In this document: in pieces, positions 9,963-24,900 of the stretch | Layout: every line of letters starts with the position of its first letter | Numbering within the stretch: the first letter of the stretch is position 1 | DNA from: Siphonodentalium dalli | Taxonomy: Eukaryota; Mollusca; Scaphopoda; Gadilida; Siphonodentaliidae | Direction: 5' to 3' | NCBI GenBank assembly: GCA_032622095.1 | Contig: CP136062.1 | Coordinates: 141,378,351-141,442,350, forward strand | DNA: 64,000 nucleotides | Notes under the pieces: model-generated | Seen by the model: the letters and a program-made list of their open reading frames with translations, nothing else | What the model was told of the DNA's origin: nothing | Databases searched by the model: none | Translations under genes and position numbers: made by a program

Positions 9963-12900
9963 GTATGTTTTACAGTTTTCCTTGATATTTTGTTCCCCAA
10001 CTCGTACTATGGTGTGATGAATGATGGTGTGAATCTGTTCATCTGTCCAGGTTTACAAATAAAGTTATTTTTATTTATGTGGCAATGGTTTTGTGAAATG
10101 ATATTTATATGACTAATTTCTGTTATGTTACGTGGCTAGCCACGTACATGTACATGTACAGTGTAACAGCATTCAGATGAACCCTAAAAAATGGTCTATT
10201 TGGCCTAATCAGCCTATTCAGTTTTGAAGTCATGCAAAAGTTGGAAAATAAAAGTTATGTTGGTAGTCACCCAATCACAGACCTCACAGTTTCTCCTATT
10301 CCACTGTCCTAGTTGCAGTATGCAAGTGTTTGAGTTTCAATAATCTTCTTCTGCTATAATTCCTACATGTTCTGATTCCATAATCTGAAATTTTATCACT
10401 ATCAACTCCTTGATATAAACCACATAAAATTTTATCAGCTACTTGAGAAGCCACATAAAAATTGAAGACACATAATTTTTTTAGCTACATAACTCATAGC
10501 CACATATCTACCCATTTGTTAGTTCGTCCATCTCGCGACGTAAGTGTGATAACTTTAACAAACTTTATCCAATTTTGACCTAATTTGAATCATGTTTTTG
10601 CTCATGAATCTCTTGATTGAGTTTGAAAACCAGTCCTGTCCAAATATTTTTCAGGAGATATGCCTCCTGAATTGTTTATCGGATGTTTCTCTAATTAGTG
10701 CAATGACTGTAACAAATCCGATGTGGATATAAGCAAAGCACTCGACACTGGGGAGACTCCACTACTTGAACTTTAGTTAAAACTGCCACCATGAACATGC
10801 TCACAACATACCGGTATAGCACTCGCTAATCCTCGCCACTCAAGATTTAAGTGTTGAATGGGTTTTTTTCTACAACCAAGGCCATCTGTGTCTTTAAAGT
10901 GACAAAATCTCCGAGCCTCAATTGTTTGTATTTATTACCTGCTTTCAGCTTTCTCATAAACATGAGATGAAAGCTCTTAATTTAACTCTATTTACATTAG
11001 GCCTATTAAATTGTGATGGTTCCGTTAACCCACCTACCCCTAGTCCAGCCCTTCATCCATAGAACATACATGTAGAACAGATTGGGGGGAGGATACCCAC
11101 ATACTACCGGTTTCGTTCATTCATTTTCACCAGAGTTAAGGTCCTTTTTGACTTGAAATAAATTTGTGAATTTGTAAATTCCATATGAACATTTCAGCTT
11201 GTAACTCAGGCATGCATAATCTGATTTGGATTTGCTTTAGTATGGTGATAGCCCATCATGCGATAAAGGATAGCCACATACTACGGGTTTAGTCTATTCA
11301 TTTATACCAGAGTTACAGCCCTTGTTTGACTTGTGAATTTCTTAATTTTATGAAACTTTAACTTGGGCATGGATCATCGGTTATGGTTCTTGTTTGGTGT
11401 GTTTATAGCTCAGTTTAAGGGGAAAGGATACCCACTTCTTCGATTTTACAAAATAACCAAAATTTCCATTCGTACAAATATTTAGTATTTACCACTCAAG
11501 AGTGGAAATCTTTGAACTGAGCATCTGGGGCGTTGCACTTGTTAAATCTCATTAACATTTAATTGACCTGTGCCCGCTCTAAATTTCAGTTCATGTGGGG
11601 GTATGTCTAGCACTCTCGGTGTAATTTCTTGTTTTTAGTTGCCTCACCAAAAGATTAAAGAGAGGAAGTAAAGTAGTGTTCAGACAAGTACATTGAATTG
11701 AAATTGAATTACAGACAAATAACACTAAGGCATTCAGATGGCTGCGATGCGTACTTTACGTTGTATCCGTTAATTAATGCACGCAACAGATAGATTATAT
11801 TTTCAACGCAATGTCACGCATAACGCATACCATATATGGCGTGCATCATACCATATATGGCATGTATCATGATGTTTCTTGTTTTCAGTCAATAAAAGAT
11901 GGTGGCTGTCTGCAAGCGAAGGAAAATCAACTTGTATTTATTTTATATCAATAAAGTGGTAGTTGTTGGGATTTGACAGTTTTGAAATTATCGTAGAATT
12001 AATTTATCACAAATAAAATGATTTGCAAATATTTAATTTATTCCAAGATCAAATTGATTAGCTGCAATTTATAATCAGAAACTCATTTGCACCCATGTGA
12101 ATGGTTTAATACAGTCAACGGATCGTGTCAATTCAACGACCAACGCAACAGATTTGTTCGAATGCTACTTTATCTAGAACAGCTACAAGTTAAATAACCT
12201 GGAAAAATAGCAGGTATTAATCCTATTACTTAAAAAAATAATACGTCACTGTCATCCAACCACAAATCATTGCAAGTTGACTGGAGCCAATCAGAAGATA
12301 GTTTTGTGCAATTTGCGGTTGGCCGATACATGTACTGTCGTAATATTTGTTGAAAGTCTTAGGATTCCCTGCTACATGTATTTGAACCAGACTATCGAAC
12401 AAGTAGCTGATTCAGATAGTGTGGGTTCTCCTAGTATCCTGTATAGATGCAGTAGAGCAATGCTTCTTACATGTATTATAGTATATCATGTTGTTTGATT
12501 TACAGGCTCATATAAACCCAGAAAACAGTGAGAGTTTGGAGGATGTGGACCACAGCATCATCTACTATAACCAGGCAGTCGTCATGTACCATCTGAAGCA
12601 GTACCGAATGGCACTCTCCATCTTGGACAAATTATTCCAGTATGTTGAGCCCTTAGGTGAGTATTTTGTAAATGGATCTATTTTAACCCTTTACCCAACA
12701 AACCGGCCAAAACCGGCCAAATAAAGCTTCAACAGCCTAAAATATCTTCGGTCTGTCTCAATAGAACCATACAAATATGGATATCATTGGAACCGGCTCC
12801 TTGACCACATTGTGATAGTTACAGTTATGCCCTGTGCCAATGCATTCTCTTATATATGCGAGTCGCCCATAGGTCGCCTCGCATATATAAGAGAATGCAT

Positions 12901-15900
12901 TGGCCTAAAAAAAATCTTTTTTTAACACTTTTTACCATTTTTTCTTACATTCTTTAACAATTTTATAATTTTTAATGTGTTAAGCCAATGCATTCTCTTA
13001 TATATGCGAGGCGACCTATGGTCGACTCGCATATATAAGAGAATGCATTGGCACAGGGTCCTTCTGTTGGGTAAAGGGTTAAGACACCACATTTTTATAT
13101 GCCCATTTTGAAAACAGGATATATTATTATTATTGAAATGACTAGGGTATTTCATAGTTGACTAATCGACATTAAAAAATTGAGTCAAAGTTGACTAATC
13201 GACAACCCCCATTCCCATGGAAAACTTCCATTTTACTATGTGGCTATTGAGTACTATAAAATTAAGTCACTGCGAGATAGATATTGCCGTTCACATTTTT
13301 CGAAGGTGTTACGATCGCAAGATGGAAACTGTTGGCCAGTGCTACTAAATTTGTATCCTTCCAGCTATTAATACCGGGTGTCTTGGCTAAGTTCAGTTTA
13401 GTTGGCTTGCGTTTCATTGTGTACAGGTTTCTCATTAATCATTGTATTATGACACATCATACCATTACCGGACACATTAGTCCATACTCATACTGAATTA
13501 ATTATACCCCCACTTTCGAAGAAAATGGGGGGTATACTGGATTGACTGCGTCTGTCCGTCCGTCCATCGTACCGTTCGTCCGTCCGTGCGTCCGTCGGTC
13601 CGTCTGTCCGACCTCATAACTCGAACAACTATGAACCGATTTCAATAATTTTTTGTATGCAATCTCCTTGGGACGGCCTCTCCGCATGATGCTAATTGCG
13701 TTTTGGTCCGACTTTTTTATTTAAGTTACGCCTCATTTTCGACTTATTTTGACTTAGAAAATTCTGTCCGACTTAATAACTTTAACAAATATGAACCGAT
13801 TTCAATAATTTATTGTATACATGCTTCTCACAATACCCTCTCTACATGATGCGGCTAGGGATTGGCTCAGACTGTTTTTCGTAATATTACACTTCATTTT
13901 CGACTTATTTTGACTTAGAAAATGTGGCTGCCGATAGCTTTATCTTTGATCAGCCATCGCTCGAACGATGTTTATTTATTAGCGACATTGTCGATTTCAT
14001 AACTGGTGTTTGTGTAAGTAATTCTACTAACTAGCGCGCTTTTGTTTAAATTTTAACACTGTCCATTCCATTGTTGGTATATTGTACATTGTATTGTAAC
14101 GTTGTTCTGTTAAAACATAGTTCATGAACTGCATGCTCAATTTAATGCAATTAATCAACTTCGGATTCTGGAGTCAACTTTTGGTGAACAAAATCGTCTA
14201 TGTCAACTTATCGACAAATCGTTTCAACACTGTATATTATTTCTTTTTGGTTATCCGTCCCTCCATCTGTCTGTCTGGCCCATCATTTTTAGCTCAACAA
14301 GGACCATGGGTTGGTGTTTGTCTGTCTGTCCGTCAGTCCATTAACAATTTCCTTTATCACACCATACAGGCCACATCTTTCAACCAATCATCACCAAACT
14401 TCATATGGATCTTCGGGGTGACCTCTAGATGGAGCCTTAAAATATTTCCAAAATATGTAATCACCAGTCTACAAAGAGCGTGTTTGTATACATGTATTTA
14501 TTTATACATGTATACATATTTTCATTTTTCAGAAGAAGTCCTATCCAGGAATGTCCTTCAACTTCTAGCTGAGTTGTATCTCTGTACATACCAGGTCAGT
14601 AGTGGAGCTTTTTAACTTTTAAGACACTTCATTATCATATCCATGACTGATATTTTCACTTATAGAATAGATTTATAATGCCCTATGAACTAAGTACAGA
14701 GCAGATAAAAGCTCACTTCTTACTTGTTCAGTAAGACTTATATATAATTTTCTTCTTTCTTCTATTGAAGCACTATTTGAAGCACTTCGACAAGAGGAAT
14801 TTTTTATTGCAGATGTAAATATTTGCGTTGTGGACTTGAATAGAAAACCAAGGAAATTTGGCACTCAAATGGCAGAAAAACACAAAAGAAACCTATACAG
14901 TAGATTGTACAGTAAAAGATGCTCAATTTATCTGTCGTTCTGAAGGTGGAAACTAATACAGTATTCGAAAAAGGAACAATTTTCCATTATTTCTGCAAGA
15001 GAATGTTACTTTGGGAAGCTTTACTTCATTCACTTATGTTACTTCGCTTCATTCAGTTTTATCTGGTTTCAATTTCCGCGAAATCGGAACAACCAAACCT
15101 GGAAATTTTCGAATCGATGATTGAAACATGCTGCCTTCAATCGAGATATATCATACACAAATTAAAATTATGAACATGGTCAGTGGTTTCCGTGATAGAT
15201 GGTCTGACACTGGATCAAATGGCCAACAAAATATTCAGTGGGGAGTTGGCCATTATTCAGGATTGTAATAGTCATTCATCACTGATTGGGAATAAAAAGT
15301 TATACTGACCAGGGTATTAATAAATATATCGCGATATGACTAAATACAGTACATAATTTGATTTGTCAAAATCTTATTAAAATTATTTCACATTTATGAC
15401 AGAAGGCTTAATGGCATCTAGCATGAAATTTGACTAGACACTGGCATTATGAGGCTACTTCGCTTTACTGCACTAATAGTATTCATGGGGCAAAACAAAT
15501 CAGGGTGTTGGAATGTCATGGCATGTACGTCTATATTCAACATGGAAATGTGAAAACTACTGGGTGTGTCCCTTATTAAATTCATAAATCTCCTGGGCAT
15601 CGCATATGATTACAAGAATAACATACAAATTTTATTTCAATTTCAGACAGAGGATGTTATGTCAGCTTTCAGAAGAAGCACTAATTTGTCTTTATCATGT
15701 TTTAATCTGTCCATAATGAAATTCTAGCTGAAATTCTGTTCCTTTATCTCCTTGCTTATAGGAAGACATTTCAGCTCAATAGATACATATGTTTTTGTCT
15801 TTTTTAAATAAAAAAAAACACTAAATAATTGGAATATCGTCTCCCATGATATACCGATTATCCATTTTTAGCTCACCTGAGAAGAAGTCTCCAGTGGAGC

Positions 15901-18900
15901 TATAGTCATCACTCCTCGTCTGTCGTCCGTCCGTCAGTCGAGCCGTGCTTACATCTGACGTTTATGTGGCCAATTTAAAAAAAAATGGATAGTTACGTGG
16001 CTGAATTCCGTTACGTGGCTAGCCACCTAACAGCGTTGAGATCAACCCTCTAAAATGATCTATTTGGCCCTATCAGCATATTTAATTTTTTGGTCACTCA
16101 ATAGTTGGAAACTAAAAAAGTCCATAGATTTAGACATCCATGTTCTGTCAATAGGAGGTGTTCGGACAGTTATGTGGCTAGCCACCCAATCACAGACCTG
16201 TCAGTTTCTCCTATTCAACTGTCCTAGTTGCTGTTTACAAGTTTTTGGGTTTCAATCAGCTACTTCTGCTATAATTATACCCCCACTTTTGAAGAAAATT
16301 GGGGGTATACTGGATTGACTGCGTCCGTCCGTCCGTCCGTCACGCTTTAACAGTCAGTATTAACAGCCCTTGAAATTAACATTTTGCTACTATGGCATTG
16401 CATGAAATTCTATATTGGCTTCCACAGCTACTTCTATGGCATTGCCTTTTGTCATTGCTAATTTCGAGGGCTGTATTACAGTAATACCCTGAATAATCGA
16501 CTCCTTAACCACAGCATAATTATGGGTAACTTTTCAGGATTTAGTCGGAAATATGGCTTGTTGCCATTCATCGGAAAGCTCTCAGTGAGAGCTTTCTGAT
16601 GAATGGCAACAAGCCATATTTCCGACTAAATCCTGAAAAATTACCCATAATTCTGCTGAGTGAGAGCTTTCCGATGAATGGCAACAAGCCTCATTTCCAA
16701 CTAAATCCTGAAAAATTACCCATAATTATACCCCCACTTTCGAAGAAAATGGGGGGTATACTGGATTGACTGCGTCTGTCCGTCACACTTTCTCCCTCCG
16801 TTTGTCCGTCCGTCCGTCCATCCATCCGACCTCATAACTCGAACAACTATGAACCGATTTCAATAACTTTTTGTATGCAATCTCCTTAGGACTGCATCTC
16901 CGCATGATGCTAATTGCGGTTAGGTCCGACTTTTTTTTTTTAAGTTACGCCTCATTTTCGACTTATTTTGACTTAGAAAATGCTGTCTGACTTAATAACA
17001 TTAAAAAATATGAACCGATTTCAATAATTTTTGGTATACATGCTTCTCACAATACCCTCTCTACATGATGCGGCTAGGGATTGGCTCAGACTGTTTTTCG
17101 TAATATTACACTTCATTTTCGACTTATTTTGAATTTGAAATTCTGTCCGACTTAATAACTTTAACAAATATGAACCAATTTGAATAATTTTTTCTGTACA
17201 AGCTTCTTGTGACACCATATAGATATTATTAGTCCAAATTTTTCTTTAAAGTTAAAAATCTTTTTTGTTGCGTTTACGGATAATGCGGGTTGAATTTGCC
17301 ATGGTGGGGGTATGCTAGCACTCGAGTGCACACCTCTTGTTCCTACATGTTCTGAATCCACAATCAGAAATTGTATCACTTTTAACTACTTGATAGCCAC
17401 TGTGCCACATAAAAGTTTATCCACTAGTTGATAGCCACATAAATTTTGTAGCCACATAAATATTTTAGCCACATAACTCAATAGCCACATATCTCCCCAA
17501 ATGTTGGTATAGCCGTCCGTCAAGAATCATCTTCTCCGCCAGAACTGTAAGATGGAACAGGTTCATATTTGGTGTGGATGTTCCCTAGGTGACTCACATT
17601 CAGATTTGTTCAAATGAGGTCACCAGGTTGATTAGTTGAGAAACCAGGGCCATAACTCTTTCCCTCCATAGTAACTCTTTTAAACATCTTCTCAAATACC
17701 ATCAGGCCAAATGGGTTCATATTTGGTATGAAGGATCCTTGGGTGACTGGAGTTCAGATTTGTTCAAATGAGGTCACTGGGTTAAAAAAATTAAAGAATA
17801 TTTAAAAAAAAATGTGGAATTGTTTTTTTTATTAAAATATTTAAAAAAAAATTGTATTTAACTCCATGGTCAATTATATATATATATTGTTTAACATTTT
17901 ATGAAAATTGAAAAACTAATGCCATCACATTTCTGAAGGTTGTGCCCCGCGGCCCTTCACTCAAGTTCACTGCTTCTGCCACCCTGGTCCCAAAAATAAA
18001 ATTTACTCAAATTCTTGACAGAGAATCATTAATAAGAAACATTTACTTTGGCTGTAACTGTATGCTGGGTATGCCTATACAATCATGTCAAGTGAAATCT
18101 GAAATTTTTATAAACATTCCCTGGAGATCTGTCATTAATTCCCAATCTATCATGTATTGTTCAAATCTTTCAACAGGGCAAATAGCATGCATGTCATTTG
18201 CAGAATGAGGTCCCCAGAGGGTGAATTTAGTGACGCTATCCCGCACATTGGGCTAGCATCACCAAATTCACCCTCTGGAGACCTCATTCTGCTTAGGCCT
18301 CATCTTCTGGGAAGTATCTATAGTATCAAATTAACATTGTTGTTAGTTACATTTCCCTTCTAGGAAGTTTCTATATCCCCTAATTTGCAGAAGATAAAAT
18401 TCATAATTGAGGTGCCCAATGGGTGAACATCACCAACTTCAACTGGGGAACTTCAATCTTATCCTAGGTCTGTCATAGCAGAATGAGGTCCCCAGAGGGT
18501 GAATTTAGTGATGCTAGCCCGCTGTGTGGGATAGCGTCACTAAATTCGCCCTCTGGGGACCTCATTCTGCAAATGACAGACACACTATCACACTATTTCA
18601 AGGCTTGATTGTATAATACATTGTGTTGCTTGAGGCCAGGCATGTACAATGTAGGAACAGACATGCTTTTAGTGATGCTATCCCGCACAGTGGGCTAGCA
18701 TCACCAAATTCACCCTCTGGAGACCTCGTTCTGCTTAGGCCTCATCTTCTGGGAAGTATCTATAGTATCAAATTAACATTGTTGTTAGTTACATTTCTCT
18801 TCTAGGAAGTTTCTATATCCCCTAATTTGCAGAAGATAAAATTCATAATTGAGGTGCCCAATGGGTGAACATCACCAACTTCAACTGGGCAACTTCAACC

Positions 18901-21900
18901 TTAACCTAGGTCTGCCATAGCAGTTGAGGGCCTTAGCAGAATGAGGTCCCCAGATGGTGAATTTAGTGATGCTAGCCCACTGTGTGGGATAGCGTCACTA
19001 AATTCACCCCCTGGGGACCTCATTCTGCAAATTTATATATCCCCTAATTGGCAGAAGATAAATTGAGGTGCCCAATGGGTGAACATCACCAACTTCAACT
19101 GGGCAACTTCAATTTTATCCTAGGTCTGCCATAGCAGTTGAGGGCCTTAGCAGAATGAGGTCCCCAGAGGGTGAATTTAGTGATGCTAGACCGCTTTTTG
19201 TTTGTTTGAACATATTTTATTTGACCCTCATTACATAATACATTTAACAAATTAGAAACTGAAATAAGATATGAGTTAATCAAAAGGGATGGGAGCACAA
19301 GTTATTCAACTTAGAATATTGCTCCTCTCCCTTAACAATATTGAGACGCAAATTATTGATTGTATATGGAATTATGTAGGAGTCAATATTAGCTTATAAT
19401 TGGAATGTAGTACCTAAAACGAGGAGGGTCGAGAATGAGGGTAAGGTATAAAGTGAGTAGACAGATATCAAGGATGGGATGTAGGTCCTATGGCGAGCTG
19501 AGCTGAGTATTTTGATGGCAATATGGGGAATGTATGAAAATATAGGCTTATTTGGATTTTGAAGATTTTCCGCTGTGCGGGATAGAGTCACTAAATTCAC
19601 CCTCTGGGGACCTCATTATGCGAATGACAGACACACTATCACACTATTTCAAGGTTTGATTGTATAATACATTGTGTTGCTTGAGGCCAGGCACGTACAA
19701 TGTAGGAACAGACACGCTATTTGCAGACTTGCTCCTTTGGTGATTGTGATTCAGATTTGTTCAATCAGGGTCACCAGGTCAAGTAGGTGCAAGGCCAGCT
19801 ACATTACTCTTTCTCTCCATAGTAATTCATGATATGTCTTCTATGCAAGAGTCAAATGGCCTATTTTGCTTATATTTGGTATGAAATTACCTTGGGTGAC
19901 AGATTTGTGAAAATGGGATCACAAAGTCAAATAAGGACTTAACTATTTCACTACATGGTAATTCTTAAAATATGTTTGCAAGAACTAATTGGCTTATCTA
20001 GCATGGAATGTTCTTCCTTGACTGCAATTCAGATTTTTTAAAATGGGGTCACCTGGTCAAATAGGAGCCAAGCGAAGGACAGTTTCCCTCTTAATATGCT
20101 TCCTTCACAAGGACCATCAGGTCTATTTTACTGATATTTATACCCCCACTTTCGAAGAAAATGGGGGGTATACTGGATTGACTGCGTCTGTCCGTCCGTC
20201 ACACTTTCTCCCTCCGTGTGTCCGTCCGTCCGTCCGACCTCATAACTCGAACAACTATGAACCAATTTCACCAATGTATGCAATCTCCTTAGGACCGCCT
20301 CTCCGCATGATGCTAATTGCGGTGCTGTCCGACTTTCTTTTTTAAGTTACGCCTTACTTTTCGACTTATTTTGACTTAGAAAATTCTGTCCGACTTAATA
20401 ATTTTAACAAATATGAACCGATTTCAATAAATTTTGGTATACATGCTTCTCACAACACCCTCTCTACATGATGCGCAGCTCATGGTTGGCTCGGACTGTT
20501 TTTCCTAACATTACACTTCATTTTCGACTTATTTTGAAAATTTTGGGATTTTTTTTATCTCCGTCAAAGGTATCTTGCCCACTGAACTATATGGTATATT
20601 ATCCCAAGTAGGAGGGGTTAACTGTCCGAGTTGAAAAAACGGTACGAAATTCTATGGTACATATCCTCTGTCATGTTCATGACACGTGTAATCACGTGAT
20701 TTCTGACACGTAGTGAAGTATTCGCCATATTTTTTTTCCTCCTCACCATGGACGGGCGCAAAAAGAATCTCTCCAAGAATACGAAGCTAAGTTGCAGTTT
20801 GTATAGCAAAAACAGTTTTGTTTTTGTTTTATACAAACAACATTATTTCTTTGCTTATAGTTGAAAATTATGTACAATTCACATAAAGATTACGCGGTTT
20901 GTTCCGAATATAAGATCGGAATCGGATGACTCGTTTCGTTTTAACGGACTTTGTCTTCCATAATTTTAATCGGTCAATGAATTAATATCCGTTGTTTATG
21001 CCGACAATATCAGAGTTTCTGGCCTATTAACGACAGAACATTCGAGGCACCATTGGATATGACTAAAGACGCTGATCGTTTTCTTTATAACAAATCTATG
21101 GCATACAGGTGACGTATAATTTAAGTTACCACGTGCGTTGACGGTGGTTAAAGGTATCACGAAATTAGGTGACTTACTTTCGAGTTCATTTTTTCGTTTT
21201 ACGGCTTTATTTAGACGTTGACAATCATCGTCTGGTGTAAAACTGAAGACAAAAGCACCGTTTTAACGCTTGTGAAATACGCTGATAGGATTGTAAAATC
21301 CTGAATGTCAATTTGAACCTTTTTAACCCGGGATGATTAACAATGGAGCTGTTACTGCCTTGGTTGGCACAGGCATGGTAACATAACACAACAGGTGTAT
21401 TTGTGATTGTTCGTAATCACATTAATTACTTTCACAGGACTGCTAATCGAGGTAAGAACAGGTTCATGAATCGCCTTCCCCGTAGCTCCCCATATAAATT
21501 TGGATGTTAAAATATTCAGTACTGGATACTTGATTGTGCAAATAAAGGCTCCATATTATAGACTATATATCATCTGCGGGCTGATGATTTGCATTACTAG
21601 TACATTTTGTTGAATTATAGAAAAATTCCTTGAAAATATGGAAGATCCAACTTGAATAAATACTATCTACATGGAATTTGGGGACATTTGGGTCTCTATA
21701 GTTTGGGCACCCAAACCTGTAACAGGTATCAAAACATCCCTGGATCCTTCTCTGACTTGCCGATATATCGTGTTCCTCTAATTGGCGTAATTAGCACTCG
21801 GGGCGATAGTCACACCAAACAGGGCGCGGGTTGGGGCTACCCATTGAACCCATTAGTCACATTGGTGCGCTCCCTGGACTATCGAACGGGACGTCAATCT

Positions 21901-24900
21901 GCTTCCTCGGGTCGACTGTTGACGTGCCCAGGACGGCTGTGATTCAGCTTTACTAACACTCGACACACGCCGTCCATCGCTACAAGTCGTCATCTCGGGG
22001 TCAGCGCGGCTGGGGGATACACCCTCAGTGGTCCCTGACCATGCTGTCCGGTGCCTTATGATAATAGTGTGTGGGAATTTGGGCTAAAATTACTAGTAGA
22101 ATGGCCATTTTACTTTGTCTCAATTCAAATTAGACATTTTCTCTAAAAATTATTACGTTTACGCTATTATTTGGCACCTGAAAGTTTATCCTCCATGCCT
22201 TCTGCCCCAGCTGGGCTTGGAATGGGATCACAGTTCAAAGGCTTGTTTCCTCCTTATTATAAGTCACCACTTCCGGGGGCTTGGCAGACAGGTTACTGGC
22301 CGCATTCTGGCCAACAGCTGCCAGTAACTTCGGGTTTGATTTTAAATGAAAACAAAAGATCTTATTCCCTGACGCCATTATAGCAGGAAGCTTGCTTGGG
22401 AACTGGTACCTACTAACCTCCCATCGCCAGTTCGGTCGGTTGGATATCGGGATCGGTCGAGCTGCTGCTCCATCCCCGAGATGTACAGGCTCTGGACATT
22501 CCTCCGGGGTCCCCAATGACCAGACCTCACATGCAATTAGAATGAAGCTTGTCGTGGTGTATTGTGCTGTTAACACCCCATCGACGGATGGAGATCGGGA
22601 TCAGATCGAGCAGTCGCTCCAGCACGAGGTGAAAGGGCTTTCGACATGCCTTTCGGGTCACCTTTACATGCGCTTACGAGGGAGCTCAGTTAGTTGTTCA
22701 GTGTTCTCTGATGCAGCCAAGCGCAGGAAGAAAATTAAAGTCGAATTTTGATTAGCAAATAACCTCAGATTGACATGATTTGATAGCATTGTTCTACATT
22801 CAGTTACAATTTAACAGAACATCAGAGTGCTTTCCCTTGTTTTGAGGGTTCCAAGGAAGAGATAGAAACCTTTACAACCAGGACACTGTCACTTGTCGAT
22901 GTATAGTGTTCCCTTCATTGGCGTAATTAGCGCTCAGGACGATAGTCCCACCAAACAGGTCGCGGGTTGGGGCTACCCATCGAACCCATTGGCCGCATTT
23001 GGTGGGCTTCCTGGACTATCGACAGGGATTCCAAGTCGGATACTCGGGACGATGGTTGGCGTACCCAGGGACAGTCAAATGAGGAAATAGGATCCAGGTT
23101 GCATGGCGTTTGTTCGCATTTGGGTAGCAACTTGCCCATGTGATGCCGGTCAATTTGTACCCTGCACAAACGTCGTCAGAGCTGGTTGGTTATGCCATCG
23201 GACTGCACACTTGGCGACCTGGGATCGTACATGCTTTATCTCTGACCTCGCTGTGTTTCAGTAATAGATACGAATGACATTGGGTGCATTGGAAGTGTGG
23301 ATTAACTGAGTCGGTTTAATTCTTTGTTTCTGTTTGCTCATCCTACCGGAGTGTTTCATCTCACTTTAATAAGGAAACCACCTACAGGTATGGTTGCCAA
23401 ATAACCAGATATAGGGTTTATCCTCTCAATATGGTTGTATATTTTAGGTGGGTGCATTTGCTTATCTTTTGTCTGCGGGTTGCTTTCAGTTCTAACGCAA
23501 CATGGATTTCACTTTTGTTGTCCAGTAATACATAGATGAGTCCATTATCCATTGTTTGACATATGCTCAATTTCACAACGCTGTTGACATGAGGTCTAGT
23601 TCAGCCACCCCGCTCGGGCTTAATGGGCAACATGGCGTATTAGCGTGGAAAAGAAGAACGAAATGGCTTCTGTGATATCGACCTTTGGTTCTAATACTTC
23701 ATTCTTCTTGTGGGCTCGGTTGTCGGTACATAATGGTTTTGTTTTCCCTGATAGTGCTTGATTCGCCTAGTGGTCTCATTTCATATACTAAGCCAGGTCT
23801 TTTGCTGACCTCAGGGATGGCCAATGCAGGCTAATGTTGCATCTAAGGGGCAGCATATGACTCGTGATGGGCACACTTCATACCGCCGGAAGAAGATTCT
23901 TGCCAGATGCTTCCCCTCGTGCGAGATTCACTAGCATTGGGTGTCGGATGCCAGATCATATGATCCGCCCTCTCGATTCGCACTTCGGGCGATGGTTGTC
24001 TCCGGAACAGGGTCCCATTGGAGGAGCACCCCATCCATCCCAGAAGGGATACCTTGCGCCATCGACTTGTCGGGGACCAGTCAGCATAGCTAGAACAGTT
24101 GGGGCGCGGTGGCCCTTGGTCTGCTTTTCATTGCCTACCTGCCTTCGCTTTCCGCTGGTTTTGGGCTTGTGCCACAATCCTGATGCATTTTGTTTTTTGT
24201 GGATTTCCATCTTATTGACATTGGAATTTCGGTTCCTGGCTGCCTTTCGGTCATGGATTCAGTAGCCTGTGATTGGTCAGTTGGGTTTAACTGTGTTGGT
24301 GGGCATTTCCACATTTGCGAACGTCATCAGGGGTAAAATGCCATGGCTTCTTGCATCTTCGTCAGGGATATCTCGAACTCCAGGCTTCAAACTAAGTTTT
24401 GTGATGTGAAACTCCAATTCTGAGCCCTGTTCTTCATACTTTGCCTGTGCCTTGCAACGTATGTCCGTGTAATACCCATTCGCTTCCCGGTCAGACTGTT
24501 GGTCAATGATACCTCCTCCTTGTCGCCAATTAGTTGGTGTCGGGCCCTTTTTTGGGAGCTTGCAGCTGTTTTTTCATCGGGCTCTCATCGTGTATTGGGA
24601 CACGGCCCAACCCACTCAAGATTTGGTTCGGGGGCTGGTTCTATTGTTTTTAAGGGGGGTCTTCTTTATAACTTGCGGCTTTTGCTGCCTGGGTTAGCCT
24701 GTTAGGTGCGTTATTAGTATTCAGCCATCCCGGGGCTTATAATACCCGGCTGGGGATTTCTTGTCAACAGGGGGGGGGGGTGTTACCCGTACCTTTCCCG
24801 GCACGTACTCGGCTGATACATTATTAGCCCTAAGTTCCGATGCGAATGTCGTCTCCGTCTCCATGTCTTCTGAAGCTATTTACTTTACTTGCAGGGGTCT

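Noticed and set aside
18157-18805. Two similar frames containing [12 protein letters not shown]
   Set aside because: Both are translations of the palindrome arms and spacer; similarity comes from the repeated DNA.
18178-19735. CRISPR-like array (repeat-spacer pattern)
   Set aside because: The repeats are 93-bp palindromes, the spacers are repeated rather than unique, and the DNA is eukaryotic.
22235-22751. Overlapping frames on both strands as a GAG gene
   Set aside because: I looked for GAG-like, zinc-knuckle and RT motifs (YxDD, CxxC) and found none in either frame.
23864-24265. 133-codon frame in the DIRS-like interior as a gene
   Set aside because: No recognised domain, an overlapping frame on the opposite strand, and no conservation in the internal repeat; most likely GC-rich chance.
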